Assembly (NCBI RefSeq): GCF_020520425.1
Contig: NC_079489.1
Coordinates: forward strand, 88,899,810-88,963,809
DNA from: Spinacia oleracea
Taxonomy: Eukaryota; Streptophyta; Magnoliopsida; Caryophyllales; Amaranthaceae
Length of the DNA: 64,000 bases
Direction: 5' to 3'
Shown here: one piece after another, positions 11,345 to 23,468 of the stretch
Layout: the number at the start of each line of letters is the position of its first letter
Numbering within the stretch: the stretch's first letter is position 1
The notes under the pieces: model-generated
Told to the model about the DNA's origin: nothing
What the model saw: only the letters and a program-made list of their open reading frames with translations
The model's database searches: none
Program-made: the position numbers and the translations under genes

Positions 11345-12062
11345 GTAGTTAACGGGTGAGTAGGCTCTAAGCTGCCCCGAAAAGGTCACCACCATACCTC
11401 AGCCAAGCGTTTACTTCTTTTGGCAACCAATGTACGGAAGTAGTTAAGGTTTACCAATGAGGATTTCGGTTTCTTAAAGAACTGTCAAACCTTGGTTTTA
11501 TGGCCAAAAAAGAAAAGTATCTATATAATATACTAAAAGAGAGGAAATAAATGTGGTGATGACAAATGTCACTCATTGATTCGCTTCTCTTATAATATTA
11601 AAAAAAATATTAAAAAAAAATATGTCAAATATCTAATTATTTCAAATATCTAATACGTCAAATATCTAATTATGTAATAAGTTATTATTTACACTAAATA
11701 TGTCAAAGAATATTTAAATAATAAAACATTCTATGTATATGCTGATATCATATGTTTACACAATTAGGAATTCTAACAAAGCTATAAAAAAAACTAAATA
11801 CGGAGTAATTACTTTATAGATTACAAAATATATTGAGTTATATTTATATCGGTTCTATATATGTAAATGCTACATTATAATTGATGATGGAACAAGTTTG
11901 GATTTTAGATTGGGTGGACGACAAATATATACGTAGATGATTAAACAATGTTGACTAAGACCCCGTTTAGTTCACTTTATTTCTCATGATCTAATCTGAA
12001 TTTATTTTTTCTGATCCGATCTCATCTAATATGTGAATTTATCTGATTTTTCATAATTAAGA
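11345..12062. other. Intergenic DNA with a second Helitron-like 5' end
   Basis: At 11520 the sequence TCTATATAATATACTAAAAG follows a host A, like a plant Helitron 5' end. No matching 3' end is found before that of the next element at 15508, so it may be a truncated copy or an outer element. A fragment near 11955-12050 (CCCCGTTTAGTTCAC) resembles the left end of Tourist-type MITEs. No gene seen. Confidence 0.4.
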
Positions 12063-13480
12063 TCTATATCTATATATACTCTATTAAAACACATGACGCT
12101 CGATGTAAAGCTTACACGTGTCACTATCAAGTGTTTATAATTTACATATATATCAAATAATTCTTTAAGGTAATCAATATCTTTTACAAATCCATGTTTT
12201 CATATGCGGAATATTTGGAAGCATATAATAATTCTATTACTTTGTCATACTTAATAAAAGTTTCCTAATATAATCATCTACGGAGTATTATTTTGTTAAC
12301 CTTAAGTAATTATGATTTCAAACAAGTTTAAAATGACCAAATATAAATAAGAATGTATAATATCTTGTACGTAATATAACATTTTAAAAAATAGATTCGT
12401 CTTAAGAAATACAACTATTAAATGTGATATTATACAACATTGAATAATTATACATAGCTTACAAGAACAAGAAAAATATAATGTAACTTTTATATTACGA
12501 AGTATAGAGTATTTAACTACGTACTACGTATTAAACAAGCAAGTTGATGCATTCACAACTAATACATCGTGCTCTCATTTTTTTTTCAAAAGTACGTCAT
12601 AATTTTTGAAAATAATAATAATAAAAAAAATATGGATACTACTTCGTATTCTATATCTTATAATATTATAACATTACTTAAATAATGCATTAAGATTCTA
12701 TGAATAATATACTAATTTCTAAAAATCGTCTCATTTCTATAAACTATTGATTATGATGTATACCAAATAATATATAGTAATAAACACTTCATGAAAAATA
12801 TCTTTTGAAATTTCTAAATAAAAAGTAAATTTTCTATATATTCTTTTAAAAAAATCAATTTCAAAAGTAACATATGAGTATGGTAATAAAAAATAAAAAA
12901 CATTTTAACATTACAAGAAAAATTGATAGCATTTTGAACATATTTAAATATTCAGTTCTACAAATAATAATACTGGTGAAATTAAAACATTTAACATTAC
13001 TAAAATACAGAGTATACTTATAACATTACCGATTTATCTATAAAACGAAATATATCTTATCGAGTATATAAAATTGGTAAGTGCTTCCTCAAACTATGAA
13101 AAATATGACCAAAATCAAATTCTACAATTGGTAGACTATGGTTATATATAGTCATATATGATATATGCATTATAGTCATGAAGTCCAATTTAGTTTGAGA
13201 TGTTAGTATTTTTGGAAATGGACACAATTGTATAATTACTTCTATTTTTTCATCTACTATAACCTAGGGTCCATACTCACTCTCACTCAATGGAATAAAA
13301 AATATCTATCTTTCTTTCTACCTACCTTCACAATATAAAATATTGAGAACCACATTTCAACAATTATAGTAAAATTATGTGTCATGATATGTGAACGCTT
13401 TAAATTGGGATGGATGGAATAGTTTAAGAATTATTTTTAAATAACGAATTAATATCAATAAATATATGCTAAAAAAATAT

Positions 13481-14267
13481 AGGGTTTTTCTCATTGGTAG
13501 CCATCAAGTTTTGCAAATTCTCAATGGTAACAAAATATTTGCCAAGTTCTCTCAAATAACATTACTTTTCAAAATTTTCTCTATTATAGCAATCTTATTA
13601 TAATTAGCAGCTAATTAACCTAACTTAAAAATAATTAACCTAATTATAAAAATAAAAAAGGAAATTCATTAACTCCTTCACTCTTAAACTTCATTCGTCT
13701 TCTCCACTTCAGAGGATCGGAGTTGGCCTAGTGTTCTCAATCATCTCCATGATATCTGCAGCTCTTGTTGAAGTCAAACGTTTGAATACTGCCCAAAATG
13801 CAGGCTTAATTGGTAAACAAGCCTTACGAGGTTGTTCCATTAAGCGTATTTTGGCTTATACCATAGTTTTTCTTCGTGGGAGCCGGTGAAGCTTTCACTT
13901 ATATTGGGCAACTGGACTTTTTCTTAAGGGAATGCCCTAAAGGAATGAACACAATGAGTACGTACATGGCTATTTTTGACAACACTATCACTAGGGTTTT
14001 TTGTAAGTTCGACCCTAGTTACGGTGGTGCACAACATGATTAACTAGTAACAAACACCCGTGGATAGCTGATAATTTGAACCAAGGAAGGCTCCGACTGT
14101 TTCTACCGGTTGCTAGTCGTGTTAATTTTTTTTAATTAAGTGTTAATTACAAGAACAATGCTATCATAGAGAAACTTTTAAAAATGAATGCTATTTGAGA
14201 GAACTTGGAAAATATTTTGTTACCGTTGAGAAGTTACAAAACTTAATGGCTACCAAAGAGAAAAACC
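13481..14267. mobile_element. Pack-MULE with long inverted ends
   Basis: The first and last ~110 bp are inverted copies of each other (for example GGTAACAAAATATTT and CCAAGTTCTCTCAAATA in both arms). AAAAAATAT flanks the element on both sides (13472-13480 and 14268-14276), a 9-bp TSD in an A-rich setting. The inner 400 bp is a transporter gene fragment. Confidence 0.78.
13713..14122 (+). pseudogene. Captured NPF (NRT1/PTR) transporter fragment
   Basis: Reading with frame changes gives [52 protein letters not shown] and PKGMNTMST. These are the late transmembrane segments of plant NPF (nitrate/peptide transporter family) proteins. A TAG replaces the Gln expected after WLIP, at least one frameshift precedes it, and the later reading frame is lost after MST. 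It begins right after an AG in a CTTCAG context, as an exon would. Only about 140 of some 600 codons are present. The DNA was captured by the surrounding Mutator-like element. Confidence 0.82.
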
Positions 14268-14550
14268 AAAAAATATAAGGATTAGTATAGAATTAAAAGG
14301 TGGTGTTTAAGATGAATCATGGACTATATTTGATATAAAATTACTTAAATAACACTCTCCGCATTAAGGCTTTGTTAAGTTATTGTTAATAATATTTTTT
14401 AACTGTAGAATAATAGATTAATGTCACGAATGCAATATCATTTATGTATAAAATTTTGTACGAAATTAACTTTTTGATACGTAAATCGTGCGTCTCGCCT
14501 CGGTGGATTATAGGGATAAAAATGTATATGTCAAGCGATGATGGATTTTA

Positions 14551-14769
14551 GGGGGTACTGCGTTCTATTCACCTGATTTTCACTTATTTTTTATGAACTT
14601 ATCTTATCTGAACTTACCTAAACTTATTAGAACTTATCACAACTTATTTTAGTTATAAATTCTACTTAGTCAACCCTTATTTTTCCAAAACATATCTTAT
14701 TTGAAATTATATGAACTTATGTGAACTTATCTGGACTTATTTTTTAAATAAGGTGAACAAAACAAAGCC
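14551..14769. mobile_element. Tourist-like MITE
   Basis: About 219 bp. The left end carries CGTTCTATTCACC and the right end, read inward, GGCTTTGTTTTGTTCACC, with TTA flanks on both sides (14548-14550 and 14770-14772). The middle is made of repeated AACTTAT steps. The 3-bp TWA target and general form suit PIF/Harbinger. End similarity is partial. Confidence 0.5.
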
Positions 14770-15617
14770 TTAGTCTGGAACCGCCTGCCTATGTTATCTT
14801 TCATCTTATTAATTATGAATATATCTACATCTTTTCACTACTAACTTGCATATTATATATTCTGTTTATTTACTCAATAACTCGAATCAGACAACCGGAT
14901 TAAATAAGAGAAAAGAACAGTGTTTTAAAATTCAAAACTCTCCTACCAAACAAAATAAATTTGCTTGATTTAGGGGTGAGTTTGAGCCGGGTGTGGATAT
15001 CTGGATGGTGAAGGAGCGGGGATGACTTTTGTTTAGTACCCCGCTAGGCAGTGGTTGGGGTTGGGATGGGAATGAGTTCCATATACTATCGTTGGGTAGT
15101 GAGGATGGAGATGACATTTTAAAGCTGGCATGGAAATGGAGGGACCATCTTCCACATGCTCCCCACTTCGGAGTAATCCTTACCTGAATAAAGTAGATGG
15201 TGTATGTAGGTGTTAATTGATCGGATAATTGGTAGATGGTATATCCAGTATTAGATGGTAAGATTATCAAAGTAAAGGTAAGTGAAAATACTTTATGTTT
15301 GACATGGTGATGAATGGGGTTCAAAATAATCTTTGTATGGAATAGGAGGGTCTCCCACAAAATTTCGTCAAATGTGATAGATTTGGTTTTAATTAGAAGA
15401 ATATCTATAAGATTTATTTAGAAGACAATTGTATATAATTATAGTTTAGATTTCATGCAAAATTAATATTTAGATCATAAACTGTGCATCACACGGGTAC
15501 TATACTAGTAGTTTTTCTAAAAGAACTAAACTGTTCTATTCTAAATTCTGCATCACATTGGTTTCTCATACAAATGTCGAAATTTTGTGCTACAAATAAC
15601 GGAATTTACGACTACTA

Positions 15618-15734
15618 TATCATTATCATTACCCCATTGCCTAAAAGAGGCTCCCGCAAGAAGCGGGGTAAGGGGGGTCGGGTGTACGCAACATTACCCC
15701 TACAATTGCAGAGATGTTGTTTCCAATTGACCCA
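15618..15734 (-). mobile_element. 5'-truncated SINE (Au-like) in HYD1 3' flank
   Basis: On the minus strand the body contains GGGGTAATGTTGCGTACACC, a short run of C, CCCCGCTTCTTGCGGGAG and a tail of TAATGATAATGAT, the consensus style of Au-type plant SINEs. A near-perfect direct repeat (AATTTACGACTA...) flanks it (15603-15617 and 15735-15748). The HYD1 pseudogene has a single uninterrupted copy of that target at 149-165. The tRNA-like head (A/B boxes) is missing. Confidence 0.62.
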
Positions 15735-15964
15735 AATTTACGACTATTGTATAATGATACAAATTCATTGAGCATAATAATAATAACAATAACAATCACA
15801 AAAAAGCAAGACGATTTACTTCAAATTTAACAATTAATGATCTGTATTGCTTGATTACAATAAAAATATATTTCTTACTCCATTTTTGTTCTATTGAGTA
15901 AAAAAGAATTGAAATCTTGTGTAAAATGTGTAAAAGGAGCATATATAAAGCATTAGCACGAACT

Positions 15965-17829
15965 TCATTTGGTTTTTATCTTATTTCTACCCTCAGATTG
16001 GCAAATTTTTCTCCAACATCTGATGATTATGAGGAACGGTATGAATCCCCAAGGGGAATTTGCTCCAATGTAGTATGCGTAGTAGTATAATGGACTCACC
16101 GCAAAATGGTCCCCTTCCAATATTGCGGTTATGTAATATATCACGAGACCATAGAATTGCCCCAGAGATATTGCCAGCTGAAGAACATACCTATATGATT
16201 TGCGGGTTGCTATAGCATACCTGCATTATTACATCAGACATCCTAATCATGTTTAGCATCATAAGTTATAAGATTATCAGTATAAGTAAAGATCACTTAC
16301 GCTGCTAAAAGGCATGCAGGGCCTTCTATCACGGCTGTTACTGCTTCTACAGAAACTATTGCAGAGTCAAAAGAGGCATATCTTGAATCACCTTTGCTGT
16401 ATTCTTTCCCTGTGAAACCCGAATTTATTAGACACATTGCAAAAAACTTAGCTTACAAATGAATTTTTATCAATATACTAACTAATAAACAAGAGCATTA
16501 CAGATTTCGGCCAAGTAAAATCCAGTCTTGTCCTTGTAGAAATCTGGTGAGAAGGCAAAGTATCCCTCAACGATTATATGTATTAGACCGGTGATAGTAA
16601 ACCAACATACGAGTAACCTTTCAAGTTTTGTTGTCTTTGAAACTAAACCTGCGTGAAAAAACAAAATCTGGTGGGTGAAATGGCGAAAAGAAAATATAAT
16701 TTCAAATAACAGTCGACCATCAAGGTTTCCTACTGTCAGGATGAATCACAAATAACTACACGTATCCTACAGTCCTACCTAACGAACTTGCTAAACATGC
16801 TTCCTAATCGTTCAGATTAGACAAACTCTTCCAAGTTCAGACTTCAGAGTAATGGTTTGTCCTACTCAACTTAATATTTCTCATTCCAACATAGTTCAAA
16901 TCACTCCGTCTCAGCAAATTCAATTAAGTTCAGTCCAGTAGTATTCGATTTAGCAAAAAACTGTTGAAGAAGAGCACTAGTCATTCCTTGCAAACAATAG
17001 AGTTGGCAGACTTTTGCACGACACAGGAACACACAACAATTTCGACGTGAACACACAACACGAACATGAATAAACTCGGATCAGATATGGCATAACCAAC
17101 TATGCAAGTTCAGAGTAATGGTTTGTCCTACTCAACTTACTATTTCTCATTTCAATGAAGTTCATTTTACTCTGAATCAGAAAATTCAATCAAGTTAAGT
17201 CCCAAATTCAGTCGAGTAGTATTCAATTTAGCAAAACTCAGTTTGAGAAGAACACTAGACAACCAATTCACCTTAACTGAAACCCAAATCAGCCACATAT
17301 AAGCTCGAACACAACCAATTCACCTTAACTGCTCTGCTGAGAGCTTGAGATCCTAACAAACATTCAAGATATCATCACACAACCACCATGAACCATTAAG
17401 TTAATTACAATAAAAGTTCATCACAGACATATACGGATTTATCGTGGTTCACTAACAATGCTTCAACTCGAATCAAGCCGGAAAAATCAACACATTTTAG
17501 GAAAAACATGATCCAAAACCAACACATAGAGTTCTCCAACACAATCAAAACTAAGCATTGCACATTACCAATGCAGACTAAATCAATGTTCATAGATCAA
17601 TTCCAATAAATCTTCGAACAGCATGACTATAACAATAAATAATTAGAAACTATAAACAGGAAATTCAGAAGAAAAAAAATCAATGAAAATTACCAGGAAG
17701 AATCCATGAGACGGAGAAAACAATGGCAAAAGCAGCAGCAAAAACACCCAAAATCGTAGAAGGAGGGAGAAAATTAGGGACAAAACCAGGCAAGTTCAGA
17801 TCTTTTGGAGAATAAGGATGACCCTCCAT
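15965..17829 (-). CDS. HYD1: Sterol delta8-delta7 isomerase (HYDRA1/EBP family), intact four-exon gene
   Basis: Converts delta8 to delta7 sterols in the ER membrane, an essential step of phytosterol synthesis (family knowledge). Exons on the minus strand: 17694-17829, 16502-16648, 16301-16409 and 15965-16220. All introns are GT-AG and phases join exactly to give 215 codons and a TGA, close to the roughly 220-residue family length. The start MEGHPYSPKDLNLPGFVP matches plant HYDRA1 N-termini. Residues equivalent to the human EBP active site are present: His69 and Glu73 (HIIVEGYF), Glu116 and Thr119 (VEAVT), Asn185 and Trp188 (ANSPW). Four or five hydrophobic spans fit the EBP fold, and the C-terminus is Lys-rich (KIKTK). 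It carries none of the breaks seen in the left copy. A SINE and a Helitron lie within 500 bp of its 3' end. Exon coordinates were derived by hand and should be confirmed by RNA. Confidence 0.93.
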
Positions 17830-18158
17830 TTTGTTTTACTCCACTTTCCTCTAGATCTTCCTGGTCACGAAAACAGTGGAGAAATTTAGAAATTCGACGA
17901 ATTAAATGGGAAAATCCATCTTATAAATTGATGGGTAAAGGAAATCGAAATGACATTACCTAGAATTCTGAAAGAAATGATTGATTGAGGAGATGATATG
18001 GAGACAAAGTGCAGAGTTGTGGAAGGCAACGAAAGCTGCTACATGTACCCCACAATATCAAATACGGAGTACTCCGCAGTAATATATCATGGGCTTCAAT
18101 TGATTATCGTCCAATAAAAATTTCACATGGGATTTAAATTTCAATCTGAAATTTCAAA
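17830..18158 (-). promoter_or_regulatory. HYD1 upstream region (5' UTR and promoter)
   Basis: Directly upstream of the HYD1 ATG. A GTAATG donor-like site at about 17960 (minus sense, after GAATTCTAG) could start a 5'-UTR intron. No convincing TATA box was singled out. No open frame. Confidence 0.4.
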
Positions 18159-18376
18159 TGAGGTGATGTTTGGTTAACATGGAAAATTATGGGAAGTAAC
18201 TTTCTAGGAAGTGGAAGATTTTAGGTTTGTTTGGTTGACAAAAATATGGGAAGTCACACTTCCTAGGAAGTTCTACTTCCTACAAAATGGAGGAAGTTGC
18301 TTACCTAGGTTCTCCTAGGTGAGTAGAACTTCCCATGGGAATTTACTTTCCATGTTTAACCAAACAATATCACCCA
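18159..18376. mobile_element. MITE upstream of HYD1
   Basis: About 218 bp with inverted ends: GGTGATGTTTGGTTAACATGG on the left, and GGGTGATATTGTTTGGTTAAACATGG read inward from the right. The inside is built of repeated 'aggaagt' and 'ggaagtt' steps in both senses. No clear TSD, so the superfamily is left open. Confidence 0.6.
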
Positions 18377-19084
18377 ATTAGAAATTTAGAACAGAGTACT
18401 AAAAGTCAAATACTACGTACATAAACTCAACGTAAAACTTAATTATCTTGTAAATGATTAAAGGACGGAGCTAATACAAATAAAGGGTTTAAATAATTGA
18501 GACACTATATGTGCAAAGTATTATGAATGAGAAAATTAGTTGCTAAAAAATAAATTTAAATAAAAATATTACAGTACAAGATAACAAACACAAAAATAGA
18601 AATATTGAAAAAGTTAAAAAAAGAAAAGAAAAGAGTTCAGCGAATAAAGGAAGATGGAAGTCAACAAGAAAAACAAAATAATAAAGACAGAGAGGAGAAT
18701 CAAACCTTAGACCTATGATAGGTATCAAAATTTCAACACCTACTTTCTACCAACGAGCCAAAGAAATAACATTTGTATTTAATGTGTTGTTTATTACTAG
18801 TACTAATTAACAGGACATGCTATTATTTTGAGCTCCTTTCCGCCTTGGGCCCTAGGCGGACCCATCGTCTACCCCCTAGGCTCGGGCCTGGTTAAGAGGG
18901 CGAATTTCTTGGAGAAGCAAATCGCGTAATTGAGTGTTGAGAATGCGAGTTTGGAGGCGGCGGAGGTCAAGAGCGAGGAAGAATTGAGGTAGGCTCCAAC
19001 GTGAGGAAGACAGAGCTGAAATTTCGAAGATTAGGAGAGAGAATCATGGCTGCCATGATACATAACTTTTGTAAATTAGATATA
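18377..19084. other. Intergenic DNA, no gene seen
   Basis: AT-rich to 18780. A GC-richer block at 18835-19060 contains a CCTAGGCGG/CCGCCTTGG dyad and a broken coiled-coil-like reading (LEKQIA, stop, LSVENASLEAAEV). No family assigned. Confidence 0.4.
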
Positions 19085-19475
19085 CTAGAATGTGCCCGTG
19101 CAAAAGCACGGGATACGTAGAATATTGCAAATAAAAAATACGGTTATTGATTAGAACACCAAATGAATTTTAAACAAAAATACGGGATATATAGAATGTT
19201 GCAAATAAAAATGGTATATACAGAGTAGTCAATTTTGAAATGGTAATAATTATAAAATAAAACCTCATAAAACCATATACTCCTATTTAAATAATTCAAC
19301 ATTTTTGTCGTTCTGTCTCCTCAAATAGTAGAAATCTTCATCCCATGCATCTTACTCGCGAAACCGATGCAAATACGATATCATCACTGTTTAGCTTGGG
19401 AACATGTAGTACAAAAGTAAAGGAATTCATCAAACACTTTTTCAAGTGGTCCTCCAAAATGATGTCTCCAAATTC

Positions 19476-20470
19476 CTAATTATGAATAAATGTTTCGGTT
19501 AGTATATGTTGTGATCCAAATACAATATATTTGCAGAAATTAATAATTGTACTTACATGATTTTCAAATTCTTTAATATCTGAAACTTTAAAACCGATAA
19601 TCAACTCATCATGTTTTCCAAAAAGTGTAACGCGCTTTGCACTTGTATGATCAACAATTCTTACGTTTACTCTTAATATGTTATTATGAATATAACACAA
19701 ATATTACAATGTTTGTAGTTTCTTGCAAAGTTTGAAAAAAAAAGTATAATTACCTTGGCTTACTAAAGGAGGGGTCACATTGTGATCATAGATCGACTCT
19801 CTTTGAGTGCCCAACACATGATTCATACCAAAGAGGCTCTGAAGAATCAATATCTAGTATCCTTGCTAGTACTCGAAAGTATTTCACCTGAGAGATAATA
19901 AATGTAATTATTAAAGTTATAAACAGTAACCAATTTTTTTTCCTTAAAGGATATATGTAGTAAAAGCATACATTAGGAAATGGTGAGTTTTAATTTTACT
20001 TGATTCTTCTGGCATTAAACAACATTTCCATCTGGAAGATGTCGTTTGCTAATGTTTGAGTCCAGTTTATATGTTTTTGCACATATCCATCATCGGCATA
20101 CCTATTTGAATTGAATACAAAAAAATTACTTGTAACATAATATTTTAATGGTTTGTTTGAAGTACGTAAGACTTACCATCCATGAATATCATCAGTTTCA
20201 TCAATAAAGAGTCTACTACGTCCAACTGTCGAAAGACATACACCTGTACAACAAATAATACACACTAAGTATAGGTAAAATATTAAGTTATTGCAATATA
20301 ATTACGTCGGTCATATTTTATTTAATTTTCATCATTATAGGAGCCAACTGATACCAAAGATGCACCTAATACATGATCCTGATTAAGCTCGTGGAGTAAG
20401 AAACCACCTTAATTGTGAGCAAATTTTTCCAATAAAGTTAACCTTATTGTTTCCATGCTGCACAACCAAA
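19476..20470 (-). pseudogene. RPA1-like OB-fold gene remnants in the Helitron
   Basis: Separate exon-like pieces on the minus strand. 20185-20245 reads GVCLSTVGRSRLFIDETDD. 19800-19884, after an AG, reads VKYFRVLARILDID then SSEPLWYESC. 19560-19700 reads RVNVRIVDHTSAKRVTLFGK followed by DELIIGFKVSDIKEF. This is the pattern of replication protein A large-subunit C-terminal OB folds, which plant Helitrons often carry as RPA-like genes. Internal stops (for example after HSKRVDL) and the lack of a continuous frame mark it as dead. A captured host RPA gene is the alternative. Confidence 0.45.
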
Positions 20471-21429
20471 ATTATAACAAATTTATATAGTCAATTTAAC
20501 AATGTAAAAGTAAACTAAATCATATTGATGAGTTTCTTACTTTGTGTTACATAGTAAGACATCCCTCTTGAATATTTTCCCTTCACGACCTCTAACACTG
20601 TATGTTTGTGACACATAAATAACCAATCCAATAACATCTGTATAAATGGATTAGTTAAGATGATTGACCCAAAAAAATTAAATAAAATATAAAAAATGGC
20701 ATCCCTGAAGGAGTAGCTGTACCAATCCGGCATTCTCAACAAAAACCATAACCAATGAAAGACTGAACATATCGGGGAAGGGGGGGTGTTTGAATTTTCT
20801 ATGAAGTCAATATATGCAAACAGGCTTTTACAAAATCTGGAGACTAAAGATTCTTCTTTTCTTACTGAATTGCGAAGTCCACGTCATTGAGCTGGCTGTG
20901 CAAAAAAGGAAAGCTCGGGTGTGGGAAGTAAAGTTGAAGTATCTGAAATGGAAGAATTGTTTAGATATATATTCTAGAAAATGCATCTACTACGAGGTTG
21001 TCTACATCGCTGGTAACCAGCGAAATAAGCACTCCATACCCACTTTAAAAAATAAAAAAAATTGGAAACATGGCCCACCTTCAAATAAATGTGTAAAAGT
21101 GTTGTGAACTTGTTATATACTGTCATTTCTAATATAAATATTGTCATTGTTGTATATATACTGTCATTGTTGTATTAAAATACTGTCACAATCACAAAAA
21201 AAAAGGGAATTATGTATACAACTGTAATGAAATATAAAAAGTAAAAAGACCATTTAAATGAATGGATAAAAGTGTTGCATATTAAATGAATGGGTAAAAG
21301 TATGTATACAAGTGTTATATAATTTTGTCATCGTTTGCATAAATACTGTCATTGTTGTATTAAAATACTGTCATTGTTGTACTAATTATTGTCATTTTTG
21401 CTCATATGTAGTACCTTGTTTGACTTTTC

Positions 21430-21645
21430 TATAGAGAATGTTTTGTATTATTGATATTTCCTTCATTATGTTACAAGTATATATAGTAAATACAAACTTA
21501 GAGAATATAAGTCAAAGATATCCTAGGTAATTACGGTAATGAGAAGATATGCTAGCTAGTCTATAGGAGTTGATTAAGGAAGATAATTACATGATATTAT
21601 GAAGATAATAGGGATTGACAATCAAGACTATGTCAATCCTTATCA
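21430..21645 (-). repeat. 3' LTR of young copia element
   Basis: Begins TGATAAGG and ends CTCTATA in the element's sense, so it is of TG...TA rather than TG...CA form. Confidence 0.9.
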
Positions 21646-21655
21646 TTCCCCCTCA

Positions 21656-23468
21656 AAACGGGCGGCCAAGTAGAGAGCCCGATTTTGCGAGTCAGTGAGA
21701 CAAATGGTGTACGAGGCAAAGGCTTTGTAAGAACATCTGCAAGTTGATCATTTGTTGAAATATATGAAACTCGAAGCTTCCCAGCTTGAACATTCTCTCG
21801 AACAAAGTGATAGTCCAAGGCTAGATGCTTCATTTTGGAGTGAAATACCGGATTAGCACTTACGTAAGTTGCTCCTGCATTATCACAATAAATCACCGGG
21901 GCGGTAGTAGATGATAAGCCAAGCTCATGGAAGAGATTTTTAAGCCACAACACTTCAGCGGTGGCACTAGCAACAGCCCTATATTCGGCTTCGGTTGAAG
22001 ATCTTGCCCTTGTGCGTTGCTTTTTAGATGACCATGAGATAGGATTTTTCCCAAGGTATACTATGTAGGCCGAAGTAGATATGTAATCATCTTGATCACG
22101 AGCCCAATCCGCATCCGAGAAGGCATGAATGGTGAGAGGAGAGTCTTTGTGAAGCACTAAACCCAAGTTGAGTGTACCACTAAGGTACCGAAGTAAGCGT
22201 CTTAGGGCTTGCATATGGGCAATAGTTGGACGTTGCATGTATTGTGCCAATTTGTTCACAGTGAATGCTACATCCAGCCGAGTTAAACCAAGATATTGTA
22301 AGCTGCCTATGAGAGCTCGGTACTCGGTTGGGTCTTGAATGGCGGTGCCAGTTTGTGTTAATGGAGGGTGTGTTGCTTGAGGAGTTGCAACTGGTTTAAC
22401 ATCTTCCATATTTGCCCTGCACAGTATATCAGTGATGTATTTCTTTTGGCTTAAAAATAAACCCTTTGAGTGAGGATGGACTTCTACACCAAGAAAATAG
22501 GACAATGACCCCAAATCCTTAAGTGAGAACCGAGTAGAGAGTTTAGTGATGAATAATTCAAGGAAGGAGGGTACATTGCTTGTAACAATGATATCATCAA
22601 CATAGACCAACAAGTAGATAATTGATCCATTTGTATGTAATGTAAATAATGAGGAATCTGCAATGCAATTGGTAAAACCCGAGTCGATCAAGAATTGTCG
22701 TAACTCTTTGTACCATGCTCTTGGCGCTTGGTTTAGGCCATATAATGCTTTATCCAACTTGCACACATAATTAGGATGGGCAGCATCAACGTAACCAGGA
22801 GGTTGTTCTATATAGACTTCATCTGTTAGGGTGCCCTGCAAGAAAGCATTATTGATATCAAGTTGCCGTAGCGACCAATTTTGACTCACCGCAAGAGAGA
22901 GAATGAGCCGAACAGTAGCAGGTTTAACCACGGGGCTAAACGTCTCATTGTAATCAATACCCGGACGTTGATGAAATCCCCGTGCAACAAACCGAGCCTT
23001 GTATTGAGTAATTTTATGTGTCTTTGGATGCCTTTTTATTCGAAATATCCATTTACAACCGATGACATTTTGGGATGTAGATGGAGGTACAATATTCCAT
23101 GTTTTATTTCGAACAAGAGCAGAGATTTCCTCATCCATGGCCTTTCTCCAAATTGGACTCTTTAGAGCTTGAGCAACTGTTTTTGGTTCGGTTTCAACGT
23201 CCATAACCTGTGCATTCAAGTTCAGTTTGTTGATGGGTTTTCTAATGTTGTTTTGGAGCCTTGTTGTCATGGTGTGGGATGGTTGTGTAGATGATGGTGC
23301 TGACGAGTGTGATGCACTTTCAGTTAGGGAGGGAGAAGATATATCAGTTTGATGGGTATCAATAGGTGCAGCGGAAATTGATGGTGAAATAGAGCTAACT
23401 GACTGAGTTGGTGAGGAAGGGAGAGGAGTTTGTGAGGTTGAATTGGTTGGAGTACGTTGTTGAGGGTT
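21656..23468 (-). pseudogene. pol: Copia pol, second half: reverse transcriptase and RNase H
   Basis: Open from just after a TAG (23469-23471) to the stop near the 3' LTR; the first ATG is at 23270. It shows the copia RT start (GCKWIFRIKRH), YKARFVARGF, the LDINNAFLQG motif, the catalytic YVDD of RT, and the copia RNase H signature SSTEAEYRAVA with later YCDNAGA. The only visible defect is the in-frame TAG separating it from integrase. An internal start or readthrough would be needed for expression. Confidence 0.9.

Larger units (their letters stand above)
12063..15508 (+). mobile_element. Non-autonomous Helitron (about 3.4 kb)
   Basis: Starts with TC (TCTATATCTATATATACTC) directly after a host A. 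Ends with an imperfect hairpin (CTGTG-catca-CACGG), then CTAG at 15505-15508 and a host T. Host A/T flanks, no TSD, a 5' TC and a 3' CTRR are Helitron characters. No Rep/helicase frame exists. It contains a Pack-MULE with an NPF fragment and a Tourist-like MITE; the rest (12140-13470 and 14773-15480) is AT-rich with no recognisable gene. Confidence 0.6.

Noticed and set aside
14932..15360. 142-codon minus-strand frame
   Set aside because: No recognisable domain and no gene context inside a Helitron; codon composition not gene-like.
11520..15508. A larger Helitron starting at 11520
   Set aside because: A closer 5' end at 12063 pairs equally well with the 15508 terminus; the outer end was left as unresolved.
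18835..19060. Coiled-coil-like peptide (LEKQIA, LSVENASLEAAEV) and a CCTAGG dyad
   Set aside because: Too short and broken by a stop; no family could be assigned, so not listed as a gene fragment.
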